A DNA stretch of 64,000 nucleotides from positions 8,060,001 to 8,124,000 of the forward strand of contig NZ_BHZC01000001.1 of assembly GCF_003865135.1 (NCBI RefSeq), written 5' to 3'. Below are positions 52,611-64,000 of the stretch, piece by piece (the first letter of the stretch is position 1; each line of letters opens with the position of its first letter). The stretch is from Streptomyces chrestomyceticus JCM 4735 (GTDB lineage Bacteria > Actinomycetota > Actinomycetes > Streptomycetales > Streptomycetaceae). The notes below the pieces were generated by a model. That model saw only the letters and a program-made list of their open reading frames with translations. It had not been told where the DNA came from and searched no databases. The translations under genes and the position numbers were made by a program.

Positions 52611-53797
52611 CGGCGCGGACGGGCACGGCCGCGCGGTTCGTCCTCGACGAGACCCGGTACCTCGGAGCCGGGCTGCGCATCGTACGGCTCGCGAACTTCG
52701 TGACACCGGAGTCGGGCGGGCTGCGTACCGCTCTGGAGGCCCTGGGCGCCGGATACCGCGCCGCCGGGCACGACCCGGTCCTGATCGTGCCCGGACCGGC
52801 CGCGGGCGACGAGGACACCGGCCAGGGGCGGGTGATCACCTTGCCCGGCCCGGTCCTGCCCGGCACCGGCGGCTACCGGGTCCTGGCCGACCGGCGCCGG
52901 GTCCGGCGCGTTCTGGACGAGCTGGCCCCCGACCGCCTGGAGGTCTCCGACCGTACGACCCTGCGGTGGACCGGCGAATGGGCGCGGCGGGCCCGCGTCC
53001 CGGCGGTGGCGGTGTCGCACGAGAGTGTGGACGGCGTGCTCCGTACCTGGGGCGTGCCGCGCGGACCGGCGCGCGCCGCCGCCGACCGGATCAACGCCCG
53101 GACCGCGCACGCCTACAGCCGGGTGGTGTGCACGACGGAATGGGCGGCGGCGGAGTTCACCCGGGTCGGCGCGCGCAACGTCGTACGGGCGCCGCTGGGC
53201 GTCGACCTGACAGCCCGGCACCCCGCCCTGCACAGCCCGGCGCTGCGGCGCCGGTGCGCGGGCGGCGCCGACGTGCTCCTGCTGCTGTGCTCGCGGCTGT
53301 CGGTGGAGAAGCGGCCGGGGCGCGCGCTGGACGCGCTGGCGGAGCTGCGGTGGCGCGGTGTCGACGCGGCCCTGGTGGTCGCGGGGGAGGGGCCGCTGCG
53401 GTCCCGGCTGACGGCTCGCGCCCGTACCGAGCGGCTGCCCGTGGCATTCCTCGGGCATGTCGCCGATCCGGGCGAGCTGGCCGCCCTCCAGGCCGGTGCG
53501 GACGTGGCCCTGGCGCCGGGCCCGGCGGAGACGTTCGGGCTGGCGGCCCTGGAGGCGCTGGCCTGCGGTACGCCGGTCGTGGCGAGCGCCGCGTCGGCCC
53601 TCGCCGGGCTGGTCGGCCCCGGCGGAGACACCGCCCTCGACGACGGTCCCTCCTTCGCGGACGCGGTCCTGCGGGTCCTCGGGCGCCCCGAGGCGCAGCG
53701 CCGTGCGGCGGCCCGGCAGCGCGCGGAGGGCTACGGCTGGCAGTCCGCCGTGGCGGCGTTCCTGGCGGCCCACGACGCTGCCGTCCCGCCGCTGTGA
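52607..53797 (+). CDS. GT4 glycosyltransferase
   Basis: 396 residues, starting inside the upstream stop. N-terminal LRIVRLANFVTPESGGLRTA, donor-domain LLLLCSRLSVEKRPGRALDA near 225 and the canonical EX7E AETFGLAALEALACGTPVVA near 305. An Arg/Asp-rich insert lies around residues 60-120. It acts with the preceding glycosyltransferase, probably adding successive sugars to one acceptor. No acceptor-synthesis gene is adjacent, so the product is unknown. Confidence 0.88.
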   Translation: MTARTGTAARFVLDETRYLGAGLRIVRLANFVTPESGGLRTALEALGAGYRAAGHDPVLIVPGPAAGDEDTGQGRVITLPGPVLPGTGGYRVLADRRRVRRVLDELAPDRLEVSDRTTLRWTGEWARRARVPAVAVSHESVDGVLRTWGVPRGPARAAADRINARTAHAYSRVVCTTEWAAAEFTRVGARNVVRAPLGVDLTARHPALHSPALRRRCAGGADVLLLLCSRLSVEKRPGRALDALAELRWRGVDAALVVAGEGPLRSRLTARARTERLPVAFLGHVADPGELAALQAGADVALAPGPAETFGLAALEALACGTPVVASAASALAGLVGPGGDTALDDGPSFADAVLRVLGRPEAQRRAAARQRAEGYGWQSAVAAFLAAHDAAVPPL

Positions 53798-53834
53798 CGC
53801 CGCCGTGCCGCCTGTACGGCCGTACCGGCAGAGG

Positions 53835-54890
53835 TCAGGCCGACGGTTCCCCCTCGACCGTCCTGGGTCCCACCCGCAGCGACGGCTCCGGCGTGGCCGG
53901 GGTGTCCTCCGGCCGACGGGCCCAGCGGGCGGCGACGACCGCGCAGACCATCAACTGGAGCTGGTGGTAGAGCATCAGCGGCAGGATGACCAGGCCGGCC
54001 GCGCCGCCGAAGAGCACCGCCGCCATCGGCAGCCCGGTGGCGAGGCTCTTGTTCGAACCGCAGAACACGATCGTGACGCGGTCCGCCCGGCAGAAGCCCA
54101 GCCGCCGGGCGGCCAGCGACATCGTGACCAGGGCGGTGGCCAGCAGGCCCGCGGCCAGGAGCAGCAGGGCCAGCAGCCGGGCGGGGGTGATCTGGTGCCA
54201 GATCCCCTGCTCCATGCCCTTGCTGAATGCGGTGTAGACGACGAGCAGGATCGAGCAGCGGTCCAGGAGGCCGAGGTGTCCGCGGTGCCGGGCGAGGAAA
54301 CCGCCGAGCCAGCGGCGCAGCACCTGCCCGGCGAGGAAGGGCAGCAGCAGGTGGGTGGCGATGGAGAGCAGGCCCGCCGCCGAGAAGCTGAGGGCGGAGC
54401 CGATCAGCCAGGCCGCGAGGAGCGGGGTGGCGGCCATGCCGAACAGGCTGGAGTACGTGCCGGCGCAGATGGCGGCCGGGACGTTGCCGCGGGCCGTGGA
54501 GGTCAGGGCGATCGAGGACTGGACGGTCGAGGGGACGACGCACAGGAACAGCAGTCCCGTGTACAGCCGGTCGGAGAGCAGGAACGGGACGAGACCGCCG
54601 GCCGCCAGGCCCAGGAGCGGGAACAGGACGAAGGTGCCGCCCCCGGTCAGCAGGTGGAGCTTCCACTGCCGTAGCCCGTGCAGCGCCTCGCGGGTGGACA
54701 GCCGCGCTCCGTAGAGGAAGAAGAGCAGGCCGATGGCGAGATCGGCGGCGGTGTCCGCGGCCACGGCGCCCGCTCCGGTCGCGGGCAGCAGGGTGGCGAA
54801 CAGGACGGTGCCGAGCAGGGCCGCCACATAGGGGTCGACCGCCCGGGCCAGCCGGCGCGCCGTGCGGACGGCCGGTGCCGGGTCACTCAT
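53835..54890 (-). CDS. bile acid:sodium symporter (BASS) family transporter
   Basis: 351 residues from ATG 54890. About nine or ten hydrophobic helices, the first near 20-42 (VDPYVAALLGTVLFATLLPA), and the family signature VVPSTVQSSIALTSTARGNV near 120-140, with FCGSNKSLATGLPMAAVLF near 265 forming the second crossover. The family includes the arsenite carrier ACR3 and organic-acid symporters; the conserved Cys of ACR3 is not evident, and the CGSNKSLATG stretch fits the YfeH-like organic-solute branch. It overlaps the end of the preceding small secreted protein gene by 8 bp and is the last gene of a three-gene operon. Confidence 0.87.
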   Translation of the reverse strand: MSDPAPAVRTARRLARAVDPYVAALLGTVLFATLLPATGAGAVAADTAADLAIGLLFFLYGARLSTREALHGLRQWKLHLLTGGGTFVLFPLLGLAAGGLVPFLLSDRLYTGLLFLCVVPSTVQSSIALTSTARGNVPAAICAGTYSSLFGMAATPLLAAWLIGSALSFSAAGLLSIATHLLLPFLAGQVLRRWLGGFLARHRGHLGLLDRCSILLVVYTAFSKGMEQGIWHQITPARLLALLLLAAGLLATALVTMSLAARRLGFCRADRVTIVFCGSNKSLATGLPMAAVLFGGAAGLVILPLMLYHQLQLMVCAVVAARWARRPEDTPATPEPSLRVGPRTVEGEPSA

Positions 54891-55320
54891 CGTCGCCGGT
54901 CTGCCAGGGCGGGTGGCCGACGCGCGACGGGTCGGCGCCGGGGCCGTTGGCGTCCCGGGTCCGTACGTCGATCGCGCCGCCGCCTCCGTCGTGGTCGCTG
55001 CCCGCCGTCCCCTTGCCGGCGAGCAGGGTGTTGAGCGTCCGGTCGACCTCCAGCCAGGAGTCGGCCGAGGAGTTGTCGACGACCAGCAGGCCGACGGCGG
55101 TTCCCGCGCGGGGCGGCGGCGGGGTCTCGTCCTCGTCGTCCTGGGCGTCGCACGGCGGGGCCGGTGGCGTCGGTGTCGCGGCCTGGGCGGCACCGCCGCC
55201 CCACAGCACGCTCAGCACCGTCGCGACGGCGAGGGACAGCGTGGACGGGCGCACGGCCCGGGACCGCGGGCCGCGGTCCCGGAGCCGTCCGGCGCCGCCC
55301 CGGAAGGGGTTCGGTGCCAT
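54883..55320 (-). CDS. secreted protein of unknown function
   Basis: 145 residues with a signal peptide (RPSTLSLAVATVLSVLWGGG, cut near AQA/AT). The mature part has one Cys near its start, an acidic/Pro-rich segment (DEDETPPPPRAG) and a compact region GTAVGLLVVDNSSADSWLEV followed by a Gly/Asp-rich tail. No family known to me. It lies between an isocitrate-lyase-superfamily gene (15-bp gap) and a BASS transporter gene (8-bp overlap), so the three are probably one operon and this protein may bind the transported solute outside the cell. Confidence 0.6.
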   Translation of the reverse strand: MAPNPFRGGAGRLRDRGPRSRAVRPSTLSLAVATVLSVLWGGGAAQAATPTPPAPPCDAQDDEDETPPPPRAGTAVGLLVVDNSSADSWLEVDRTLNTLLAGKGTAGSDHDGGGGAIDVRTRDANGPGADPSRVGHPPWQTGDDE

Positions 55321-55335
55321 ACGGTCAGCCTCTTC

Positions 55336-56199
55336 TCAGACGGGGGCCGGTGCGCGGTGCGCGTGGTGCCTGCTGATGTTCTTCTCCAACAGCTCGGTGG
55401 CGCACCGAAGTTCGACGCTGCCGGTCTGGCCCGTGACGGGCAGCCGGCCGTCGGCGTTCTTCAGATCGGCCAGCGCCCCGTCGATGGCGCCGTGCGCGGC
55501 GAACAGGCAGGGTGTGCTGTAGATCGCCACGTCCACACCGAGGTCGGTGAGTTCGGTCAGTGACAGGCGGGGCGATTTGCCGCCCGCGATCTGGTTGAAC
55601 AGCAGAGGTTTGCTGCCCACGACGGACCGGATGCGTTCGATCCACTCCACACTGCGCACCCCGTCCACGAGCACGACGTCCGCGTCCGTCTCGGCGAGCG
55701 CCGCCGCCCGCCGGACGATCTCCGCCTCCTCCGTGGCGTCCGTACGGGCCACCACGACCAGGTCCGTGCGGCTGCTCAGCACCAGGTTGAGCTTGTCCAG
55801 GTACTCCTCCAGCGGAAGGATCAGCTTGCCGTCCGCGTGTCCGCACCGGCGGGGCCTCTTCTGGTCCTCCAGGATCACGCCGGAGGCCCCGGCGCGCTCC
55901 AGGCTCTGGACGACGTGACAGGCGACCTCCGGGTCCACGTAGCCGTCGTCGATGTCCACCAGCAGGTGGTGGGACGGAAAGGCCAGCCGCAGCCGTTCGG
56001 TGAACTGCACCATGTCCGGCCAGGCGATGAAACCGATGTCGGGCAGGCCGTAATAGGATGCCGCGAAACCGAATCCGGAGACGAACATGCCGTCGTAGTG
56101 CTGGGCCGCGATGGAAGCCGAATACATGTCGTAGATACCGATGAGCGGTGTGGTGCGGGGCGACCGGACCGCCTCGCGCAGGGCGCTGCCGTACTGCAT
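55336..56199 (-). CDS. isocitrate lyase/PEP mutase superfamily protein
   Basis: 287 residues from ATG 56199 with SD ggag. TIM-barrel signatures: TTPLIGIYDMYSASIAAQHY (substrate loop), LLVDIDDGYVDPEV (Mg Asp triad), VILEDQKRPRRCGHADGK near 140 and VVARTDATEEAE near 180. The catalytic loop carries Cys (RCGH), as in isocitrate and methylisocitrate lyases, and not the NxL pattern of PEP mutases, so C-C bond cleavage of a substituted malate or citrate type acid is more likely than P-C chemistry. The exact substrate is unknown. First gene of the operon with the secreted protein and the transporter, which suggests uptake and cleavage of one organic acid. Confidence 0.85.
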   Translation of the reverse strand: MQYGSALREAVRSPRTTPLIGIYDMYSASIAAQHYDGMFVSGFGFAASYYGLPDIGFIAWPDMVQFTERLRLAFPSHHLLVDIDDGYVDPEVACHVVQSLERAGASGVILEDQKRPRRCGHADGKLILPLEEYLDKLNLVLSSRTDLVVVARTDATEEAEIVRRAAALAETDADVVLVDGVRSVEWIERIRSVVGSKPLLFNQIAGGKSPRLSLTELTDLGVDVAIYSTPCLFAAHGAIDGALADLKNADGRLPVTGQTGSVELRCATELLEKNISRHHAHRAPAPV

Positions 56200-56464
56200 G
56201 TTTCTCCTGCCTCCCGGACCCGCCGGCCGCGGGTCCTTGGGTTGTTCTTGACCCGACGGTCCCAGGAAACCAAGAGCTAGTAAAAGGATTCCGGGAAGCA
56301 ACACCCGAATGAGGAAACGCCGCAGGCCACGGGGGCTGTTCAGAAATTAGTATGGACTGATGGACGTATCGCGGAAGTGACGTTTCCGCGGGGGGAGTGC
56401 GGGGGCGCAGAGGCGATGAGCTGAAATGCGCCGGAGTCCGCCCGGGCGTTTTCGGACGGCCCGC

Positions 56465-56490
56465 GCCGCCGGTCCGCGCGGACCGGCGGC
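56465..56490. promoter_or_regulatory. 26-bp perfect palindrome upstream of the 5-oxoprolinase gene
   Basis: 56465-56490 reads the same on both strands (half-site gccgccggtccgc), 42 bp before ATG 56533, in the 333-bp divergent gap between the ICL-like gene and the oxoprolinase gene. It could be an operator or a hairpin. The gap otherwise holds only likely promoter DNA: an AT-richer stretch lies at 56336-56366. Confidence 0.5.
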
Positions 56491-56532
56491 CGGAAACACC
56501 GGTACCGCCGGACCCGCTGCCACAATGGCGGC

Positions 56533-60158
<3,626 letters not shown>

Positions 60159-60176
<18 letters not shown>

Positions 60177-61043
60177 GCGCCGGGGGACGAAACGGACGGG
60201 TGTGCCCGGTGCGGCCTGGGCCGCCGCGGCGAGGAACCGCTCCGGCACGACGCCGACGACCGGGTAGCCGCCCGTCGTCGGATGGTCGTTGAGGAAGAGC
60301 ACGGGCAGGCCGTTCGGGGGGACCTGGAGCGCTCCCAGCGGCATGCCCTCGCTGGGCAGCTCGCCGTCCTTGCGGCGTTCCAGGGCCGGTCCCTCGGTAC
60401 GCAGGCCGATGCGGTTGCTCGCCGAGGAGACGCGGAAGCGGCCGGTGGCGAGCGTGCGCAGGCCCGCTTCGGTGAACCAGTCGTCGCGCGGCCCCAGTAC
60501 GCAGGGCAGCACCAGTTCCGCGACCGGCAGCCCCGAGCGCGGGACGGCGTCCACGGAGGCGGGCGGGCCGTACGGAGTGCCGAGCGGCAGCACGCCGCCG
60601 TCGGACAGCGGCGCGGGCCCGAGGCCGGAGAGCAGGTCGGCGGCGCGGCTGCCGAGCACCGGCTCCGCGTCGACGCCGCCGGCGAAGGCGAGGTACGAGC
60701 GGAGCCCGGCGGTGGCCGGTCCGGCGTCCAGCACCGCGCCCGCCGGGACGCGTACCGGCGCTCCCCAAGGGGCGGGGCGGCCGTCCACCGTGACCGGGCA
60801 GGGCGCGCCGGTCACCGCGGCCACGGTGTCCGCGCGGACCCGTACGGCGCAGCCGGTGAGGGTCGTCTCCAGGGTGGCGGACGTCTCCGGATTGCCCACG
60901 AGGCGGTTGGCGAGCCGGTGGGCGGGCTCGTCCAGGGCGCCCGCGCGCGGCACGCCGAGGTGGGCGTGGCCCGCGCGGCCGAGGTCCTGGACGGTGGTCA
61001 GGGCTCCGGCGCGGACGACACAGAAGGCGCGGTCGGTCATCAT
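60159..61043 (-). CDS. pxpC: 5-oxoprolinase subunit PxpC (biotin-dependent carboxyltransferase domain)
   Basis: 294 residues from ATG 61043. KipA/PxpC features: VVRAGALTTVQDLGRAGHAH at the start, LGVPRAGALDEPAHRLANRL, SSASNRIGLRTEGPALER and the end HPTTGGYPVVGVV. With PxpA and PxpB it forms the three-subunit 5-oxoprolinase of prokaryotes; PxpC with PxpB forms the phosphorylating half and PxpA hydrolyses the ring. Its start overlaps the pxpB stop (ATGATGA). A second oxoprolinase of the HyuA-HyuB type lies opposite, so this organism has both kinds side by side. Confidence 0.92.
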
Positions 61044-61726
61044 GCCTCCTGGGATTCCGTAGAAACCGGGATGAAGCGGACGCGGGTGCCGGGGGAGAAC
61101 AGGGCCGCCGGGTCGCGGTCCGGGTCCCACAGGTCGACGTCGCTGGTACCGATGAGCTGCCAGCCGCCGGGCGACGAGCGCGGATAGACGCCGGTGTACG
61201 GGCCCGCCAGGGCGACCGAGCCGACCGGGACCTTGGTGCGCGGTGTGGCCCGGCGCGGTACGTGGTGGCGTTCCGGCAGGCCCGTCAGGTAGCCGAAGCC
61301 GGGCGCGAAGCCGCAGAACGCGACGTGGAATTCGGTGCCGGAGTGGATACGGACCACGTCCTCGGGCGTGGTGTCCCACAGGGCGGCCACGTCGGCGAGG
61401 TCGGGTCCGTCGTAGCGCACCGGGATCTCGACGGCGGGCCGGTCGCCGGCGGTGGCCGGGGGAATGTCCCAGCCGGGCAGCTCGGCGGCCAGCCGTCCCG
61501 GGTCGGCCAGCCCGTCCAGCAGGACCGTACGGGCGGCCGGGACGATCTCGCGGACCGCGGGCAGGGTGCCGGCGGCGGCGCGGCGCAGCAGCTCGGCGTG
61601 GAACGCCTCGACGGCCGCGGCGTCCTCCAGCTCGACCAGCAGTCCGTGGTCGCCGACCGGCAGCGGGCGCAGGGGCAGCGGTGAGCGGCCGGCCGGGGCG
61701 CGGCCGCCGGGGGTACGGGTGCTCAC
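61040..61726 (-). CDS. pxpB: 5-oxoprolinase subunit PxpB (KipI-like)
   Basis: 228 residues from GTG 61726, overlapping the pxpA stop (GTGA). KipI/allophanate hydrolase subunit 1 features: PLPVGDHGLLVELEDAAAVE near the start, EIPVRYDGPDLADVAAL near 115, and the signature FCGFAPGFGYLTGLPERHHV with TPRTKVPVGSVALAG. The N-terminal 18 residues are Pro/Gly-rich. Works with PxpC and PxpA in ATP-driven opening of 5-oxoproline. Confidence 0.92.
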   Translation of the reverse strand: MSTRTPGGRAPAGRSPLPLRPLPVGDHGLLVELEDAAAVEAFHAELLRRAAAGTLPAVREIVPAARTVLLDGLADPGRLAAELPGWDIPPATAGDRPAVEIPVRYDGPDLADVAALWDTTPEDVVRIHSGTEFHVAFCGFAPGFGYLTGLPERHHVPRRATPRTKVPVGSVALAGPYTGVYPRSSPGGWQLIGTSDVDLWDPDRDPAALFSPGTRVRFIPVSTESQEA

Positions 61727-62498
61727 GCGAAGCTGCCGATCCGCACGCCGGCCGCGGTCAGCTCGTCGCGCACCCGGCGTGCCAGGTCCGCGGCGCCGGG
61801 GGTGTCGCCGTGCAGGCAGAGTGAGCGCGCTTCGATCTTCACGGTGCTGCCGTCGACGGCGGTGACGATGCCTTCCGTCGCCATGCCCAGCGCGCGCCTG
61901 ACGACCTCGTCCGGGTCGTGGACGACGGCGCCCGGCTCGCGGCGGGAGACCAGGGTGCCTTCGGGGTGTAGGCACGGTCGGCGAACGCCTCGCCGACGAC
62001 GGGCAGGCCGACGCGGCGGGCCGCCTCGTGGAGCTGGGAGCCGGGCAGGCCGAGGATGGGCAGCGGGGTGCCGGCGGTCCGTACGCCCTCCAGGACGGCG
62101 GCGGACTGGGCCTCGTCGTGGACACAGCGGTTGTAGAGCGCGCCGTGCGGCTTGACGTAGCCGACCCGGGTGCCGGCGGCGCGGGCGAAGACCTCCAACG
62201 CGCCGATCTGGTACGCGATCTCGTCGGCCAGCTCGCGCGGCGGTACGTCCATGGCCCGGCGCCCGAAGCCCGCGAGGTCGCGGTAGGAGACCTGGGCGCC
62301 GACCACCACGCCGCGCTCGGCGGCCAGCTCGCAGACCCGGCGCATGGTGCTGGGGTCCCCGGCGTGGAAACCGCAGGCCACGTTGGCGCTGGTGACGACG
62401 GAGAGCAGGGCCTCGTCGTCGGTGAGCTCCCAGCGTCCGAAGCCTTCCCCGAGGTCGGCGTTGAGGTCGACGAGGGGGGTGGTCACCGGGTCGCTCAT
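61723..62498 (-). pseudogene. pxpA: 5-oxoprolinase subunit PxpA (LamB/YcsF), single frameshift
   Basis: ATG 62498 opens LVDLNADLGEGFGRWELTDD, then VTSANVACGFHAGDPSTMRR and VGYVKPHGALYNRCVHDEAQ, all LamB/YcsF signatures with the metal and substrate residues. After AFADRAYTP the frame breaks; the C-terminal part (LVSRREPGAVVHDPDEVV, SLCLHGDTPGAADLARRV) is in another frame. Adding one C to the run at 61963-61966 (GGGG on the plus strand) gives ...TPEGTLVSRR..., total 259 codons, a normal PxpA length. The conserved C-terminal catalytic His in LCLHGDTPG is recovered, so the gene is probably intact in the organism. First gene of pxpABC. Confidence 0.88.
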
Positions 62499-62632
62499 GA
62501 AGTCGCAAGTCCGTTCCGGAGGTGGCCGCCACACGGGCGGGCGCACAGGCCGCAGAGGTTGGGGGACCGGCCGGCCCGTATCCGTAGTGGCTCTCCCCCT
62601 GGGGGCACTCGGGCCGGCCGGTGGTCAGGCCA

Positions 62633-62661
62633 ACGTAAGCGATCGTTCAACGATCCGACAA
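62633..62661 (-). promoter_or_regulatory. promoter-operator of pxpABC
   Basis: On the minus strand: a -35-like TTGTCG (62656-62661), the dyad GATCGTT-G-AACGATC (62641-62655, perfect 7-bp arms around one base) and a -10-like TTACGT (62633-62638), with a 17-bp spacer. The dyad fills the spacer, so a bound repressor would block the polymerase. The same arrangement recurs in inverted orientation before the transporter gene at 63514. The presumed binder is the GntR protein encoded at 62749. Confidence 0.75.
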
Positions 62662-62748
62662 GAGGTGTGTTGTCTCGTTCTGCCATCTGGGATTGACTGC
62701 CGCTCACAGCACAAGGGGTGCAGGTACGGGGCGAAAGCGGGGACGACG

Positions 62749-63483
62749 ATGACGGGCGGGATGACACGGGGCGACCGGCACAGGCTCGCCGAGGTCTCGG
62801 AGCTGGCGGGCGACCGGGTGCTGCTGGGGCGCTCCAGCACCGCGGAGCGGGTCGCCGACATTCTCCGGGACCGCATCACCGAGGGCTACTTCCCACCCGG
62901 CGCGCGGCTGTCCGAGGAGAGCATCGGCGGGGCCCTGGGGGTCTCGCGGAACACCCTGCGGGAGGCGTTCCGCCTGCTCACGCACGAGCGCCTGCTGGTG
63001 CACCAGCTCAACCGCGGGGTTTTCGTGCGCATCGTGACGGTGGCGGACCTGGACGACATCTACCGGGTCCGTACGCTCGTGGAGTGCGCGGCGGTTCGCA
63101 GTCTGGGCGAGCCGCCGCACCCGGTGGGGGCGATGGAGGCGGCCGTGGTGGCCGGTGAGACGGCCTTCGAGGAGCGTGCCTGGCGGGACCTGGGTACCGC
63201 GAACCTCCGGTTCCATCAGGCGGTGGCGGGGCTGGCGGGCAGTCCGCGCACCGACGAGCTGATGCGCGGGGTGCTCGCGGAGCTGCGGCTGGTCTTTCAC
63301 GTGATGGACGATCCACGCCGGTTCCACGCGCCGTACCTGACCCGCAACCGGCAGATCCTGGAGGAGCTCCAGGCCGGTGACGGAGCCGCCGCCGAGCTGC
63401 TGCTGGAGTCCTATCTGGAGGACTCCAGGGTGCAGCTTTCCGGGGCGTACGCCCAGCGCATAGCGGCGCGGGAGGGCGTGTAG
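62749..63483 (+). CDS. GntR family (FCD) transcriptional regulator
   Basis: 244 residues from ATG 62749; ATG 62761 is an alternative. The winged helix spans about residues 30-95 (LRDRITEGYFPPGARLSEES, then GVSRNTLREAFRLLTHERLL). The FCD effector domain (about 105-235) has DLDDIYRVRTLVECAAV and a metal-type His in LRFHQAVAG and LVFHVMDD. FCD regulators bind small organic acids, here most probably 5-oxoproline or a related metabolite. The gene lies between two copies of the same operator, facing pxpABC and the transporter gene, strong evidence that it controls both. Confidence 0.92.
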   Translation: MTGGMTRGDRHRLAEVSELAGDRVLLGRSSTAERVADILRDRITEGYFPPGARLSEESIGGALGVSRNTLREAFRLLTHERLLVHQLNRGVFVRIVTVADLDDIYRVRTLVECAAVRSLGEPPHPVGAMEAAVVAGETAFEERAWRDLGTANLRFHQAVAGLAGSPRTDELMRGVLAELRLVFHVMDDPRRFHAPYLTRNRQILEELQAGDGAAAELLLESYLEDSRVQLSGAYAQRIAAREGV

Positions 63484-63513
63484 AGGCGCTGGAGTTTCAC
63501 TCCTGTCAACCCC

Positions 63514-63543
63514 TTGTCGGATCGTTGAACAATCGCCTAACCT
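63514..63543 (+). promoter_or_regulatory. promoter-operator of the DUF969 transporter gene
   Basis: On the plus strand: TTGTCG (63514-63519), the dyad GATCGTT-G-AACAATC (63520-63534, one mismatch) and a -10-like CTAACC or TAACCT starting at 63537-63538. The reverse complement agrees with the 62633-62661 site in 23 of 24 bases across the dyad and -35 region. Confidence 0.75.
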
Positions 63544-63596
63544 CCTCGCATCCTCCTCACGGTCCGCGTGGGGTCCCGTATGCGGAAGGCGGACCC

Positions 63597-64000
63597 ATGA
63601 TCGTGCTTCTCGGCGTGCTCGTGGTCGTGGTCGGCTTCGCCACCAAACGCAATGCCCTGCTGGTCGTGGGCGTTGCGGGCATCGTCACCGGCCTGCTCGG
63701 CGGTCTGTCGCCGCAGGAGGTCCTGGCGGCCTTCGGCACCGGCTTCGCGAGCAGCCGGGCGGTGACGATCTTCGCGATCACCCTCCCGGTGATCGGCCTG
63801 CTGGAGCGCTACGGCCTCCAGGAGCAGGCCCGCCGGCTGATCGCCCGCTTCGCCAAACTGACCACCGGCCGCTTCCTCGCCCTCTACCTGGGCATGCGGC
63901 AGATCGGCGCGGCCGTCGGGCTCACGCACGTCTTCGGGCACGCGCAGACCGTGCGCCCGCTGGCCGTGCCGATGGCCGAGGGCGCCGCCGAGCGCAAGCA
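63597..64000 (+). CDS. 5-oxoproline transporter, DUF969 subunit (partial)
   Basis: The first 134 codons from ATG 63597 (SD ggaagg); the gene runs off the window. The N-terminus is hydrophobic (MIVLLGVLVVVVGFATKRNA, then LLVVGVAGIVTGLLGGLSP) and a second hydrophobic part is AVTIFAITLPVIGLLERYGL, with the DUF969 signature MRQIGAAVGLTHVFGHAQTV. DUF969 and DUF979 proteins form a two-part membrane carrier that is commonly linked to 5-oxoprolinase genes. The upstream operator shared with pxpABC supports uptake of 5-oxoproline. The DUF979 gene would be expected next, beyond the window. Confidence 0.88.
   Translation, partial: MIVLLGVLVVVVGFATKRNALLVVGVAGIVTGLLGGLSPQEVLAAFGTGFASSRAVTIFAITLPVIGLLERYGLQEQARRLIARFAKLTTGRFLALYLGMRQIGAAVGLTHVFGHAQTVRPLAVPMAEGAAERK

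Noticed and set aside
55336..56199. Phosphonate biosynthesis (PEP mutase)
   Set aside because: The loop reads RCGH, as in lyases, instead of the mutase pattern, and no phosphonopyruvate decarboxylase gene is near.

Overview
The window is 64 kb of very GC-rich DNA from a Streptomyces or close relative. The evidence is the strong third-codon G/C bias, GTG and TTG starts, actinobacterial families (an NsdA-type regulator, DUF397, DUF2637, a SpoIIE-type PP2C phosphatase, a LAL-type LuxR regulator) and rare TTA codons placed in a terpene cyclase and a kinase-like gene. I found no rRNA, tRNA, CRISPR array, phage or intact transposase. Functional calls come from motifs and recalled family knowledge; no database search was run.

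Layout. 0-8 kb: end of an asparagine-synthase-like gene, a MarR regulator, a small secreted protein, an acyl-CoA dehydrogenase, a Ser/Thr kinase fused to TPRs, a GH27 alpha-galactosidase and a phytoene-dehydrogenase-like oxidoreductase. 8-17 kb: an oxidoreductase relic, a nitronate monooxygenase, two acyl-CoA ligases, a two-domain VOC protein, a DUF4240 gene with an internal TGA, a phenylacetate-CoA ligase and an alpha/beta hydrolase. 17-24 kb: an ECF sigma factor with a SnoaL-like tail, a MITE-like element, a secreted adenosine deaminase, a secreted chorismate mutase and a P450. 24-30 kb: a FadD19/EchA19/DUF35/Ltp4/Ltp3-like set whose order recalls the mycobacterial sterol side-chain locus. 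30-34 kb: DUF397, a ricin-lectin protein and three small membrane or hypothetical genes with a U-tract terminator. 34-42 kb: a compact terpenoid cluster (P450, terpene cyclase, FAD oxidoreductase) followed by a large LAL regulator. 42-54 kb: a secreted PGRP-type amidase, an APH-like kinase divergent from an NsdA-family regulator, a PAS-PP2C phosphatase, a HEAT-repeat protein and two GT4 glycosyltransferases. 54-56 kb: a three-gene operon of an isocitrate-lyase-superfamily enzyme, a secreted protein and a BASS transporter. 56-64 kb: a 5-oxoproline island with a HyuA-HyuB type 5-oxoprolinase, pxpC-pxpB-pxpA, a GntR/FCD regulator and the start of a DUF969 transporter gene.

The strongest functional inference is the 5-oxoproline regulon. 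Two nearly identical promoter-operators of about 30 bp, in opposite orientation, flank the GntR gene: one faces pxpABC and the other faces the transporter. The best candidate for undescribed chemistry is the terpenoid cluster, whose cyclase carries a TTA codon.

A caution about the sequence: five genes (FadD19-like, terpene cyclase, the 42.2 kb small gene, 5-oxoprolinase, pxpA) are each restored by adding one base to a four-base C or G run. This common signature points to sequencing undercalls as much as to real mutation. The relic at 8.1-8.7 kb (large internal deletion) and the in-frame TGA at 14.68 kb do not fit that explanation.
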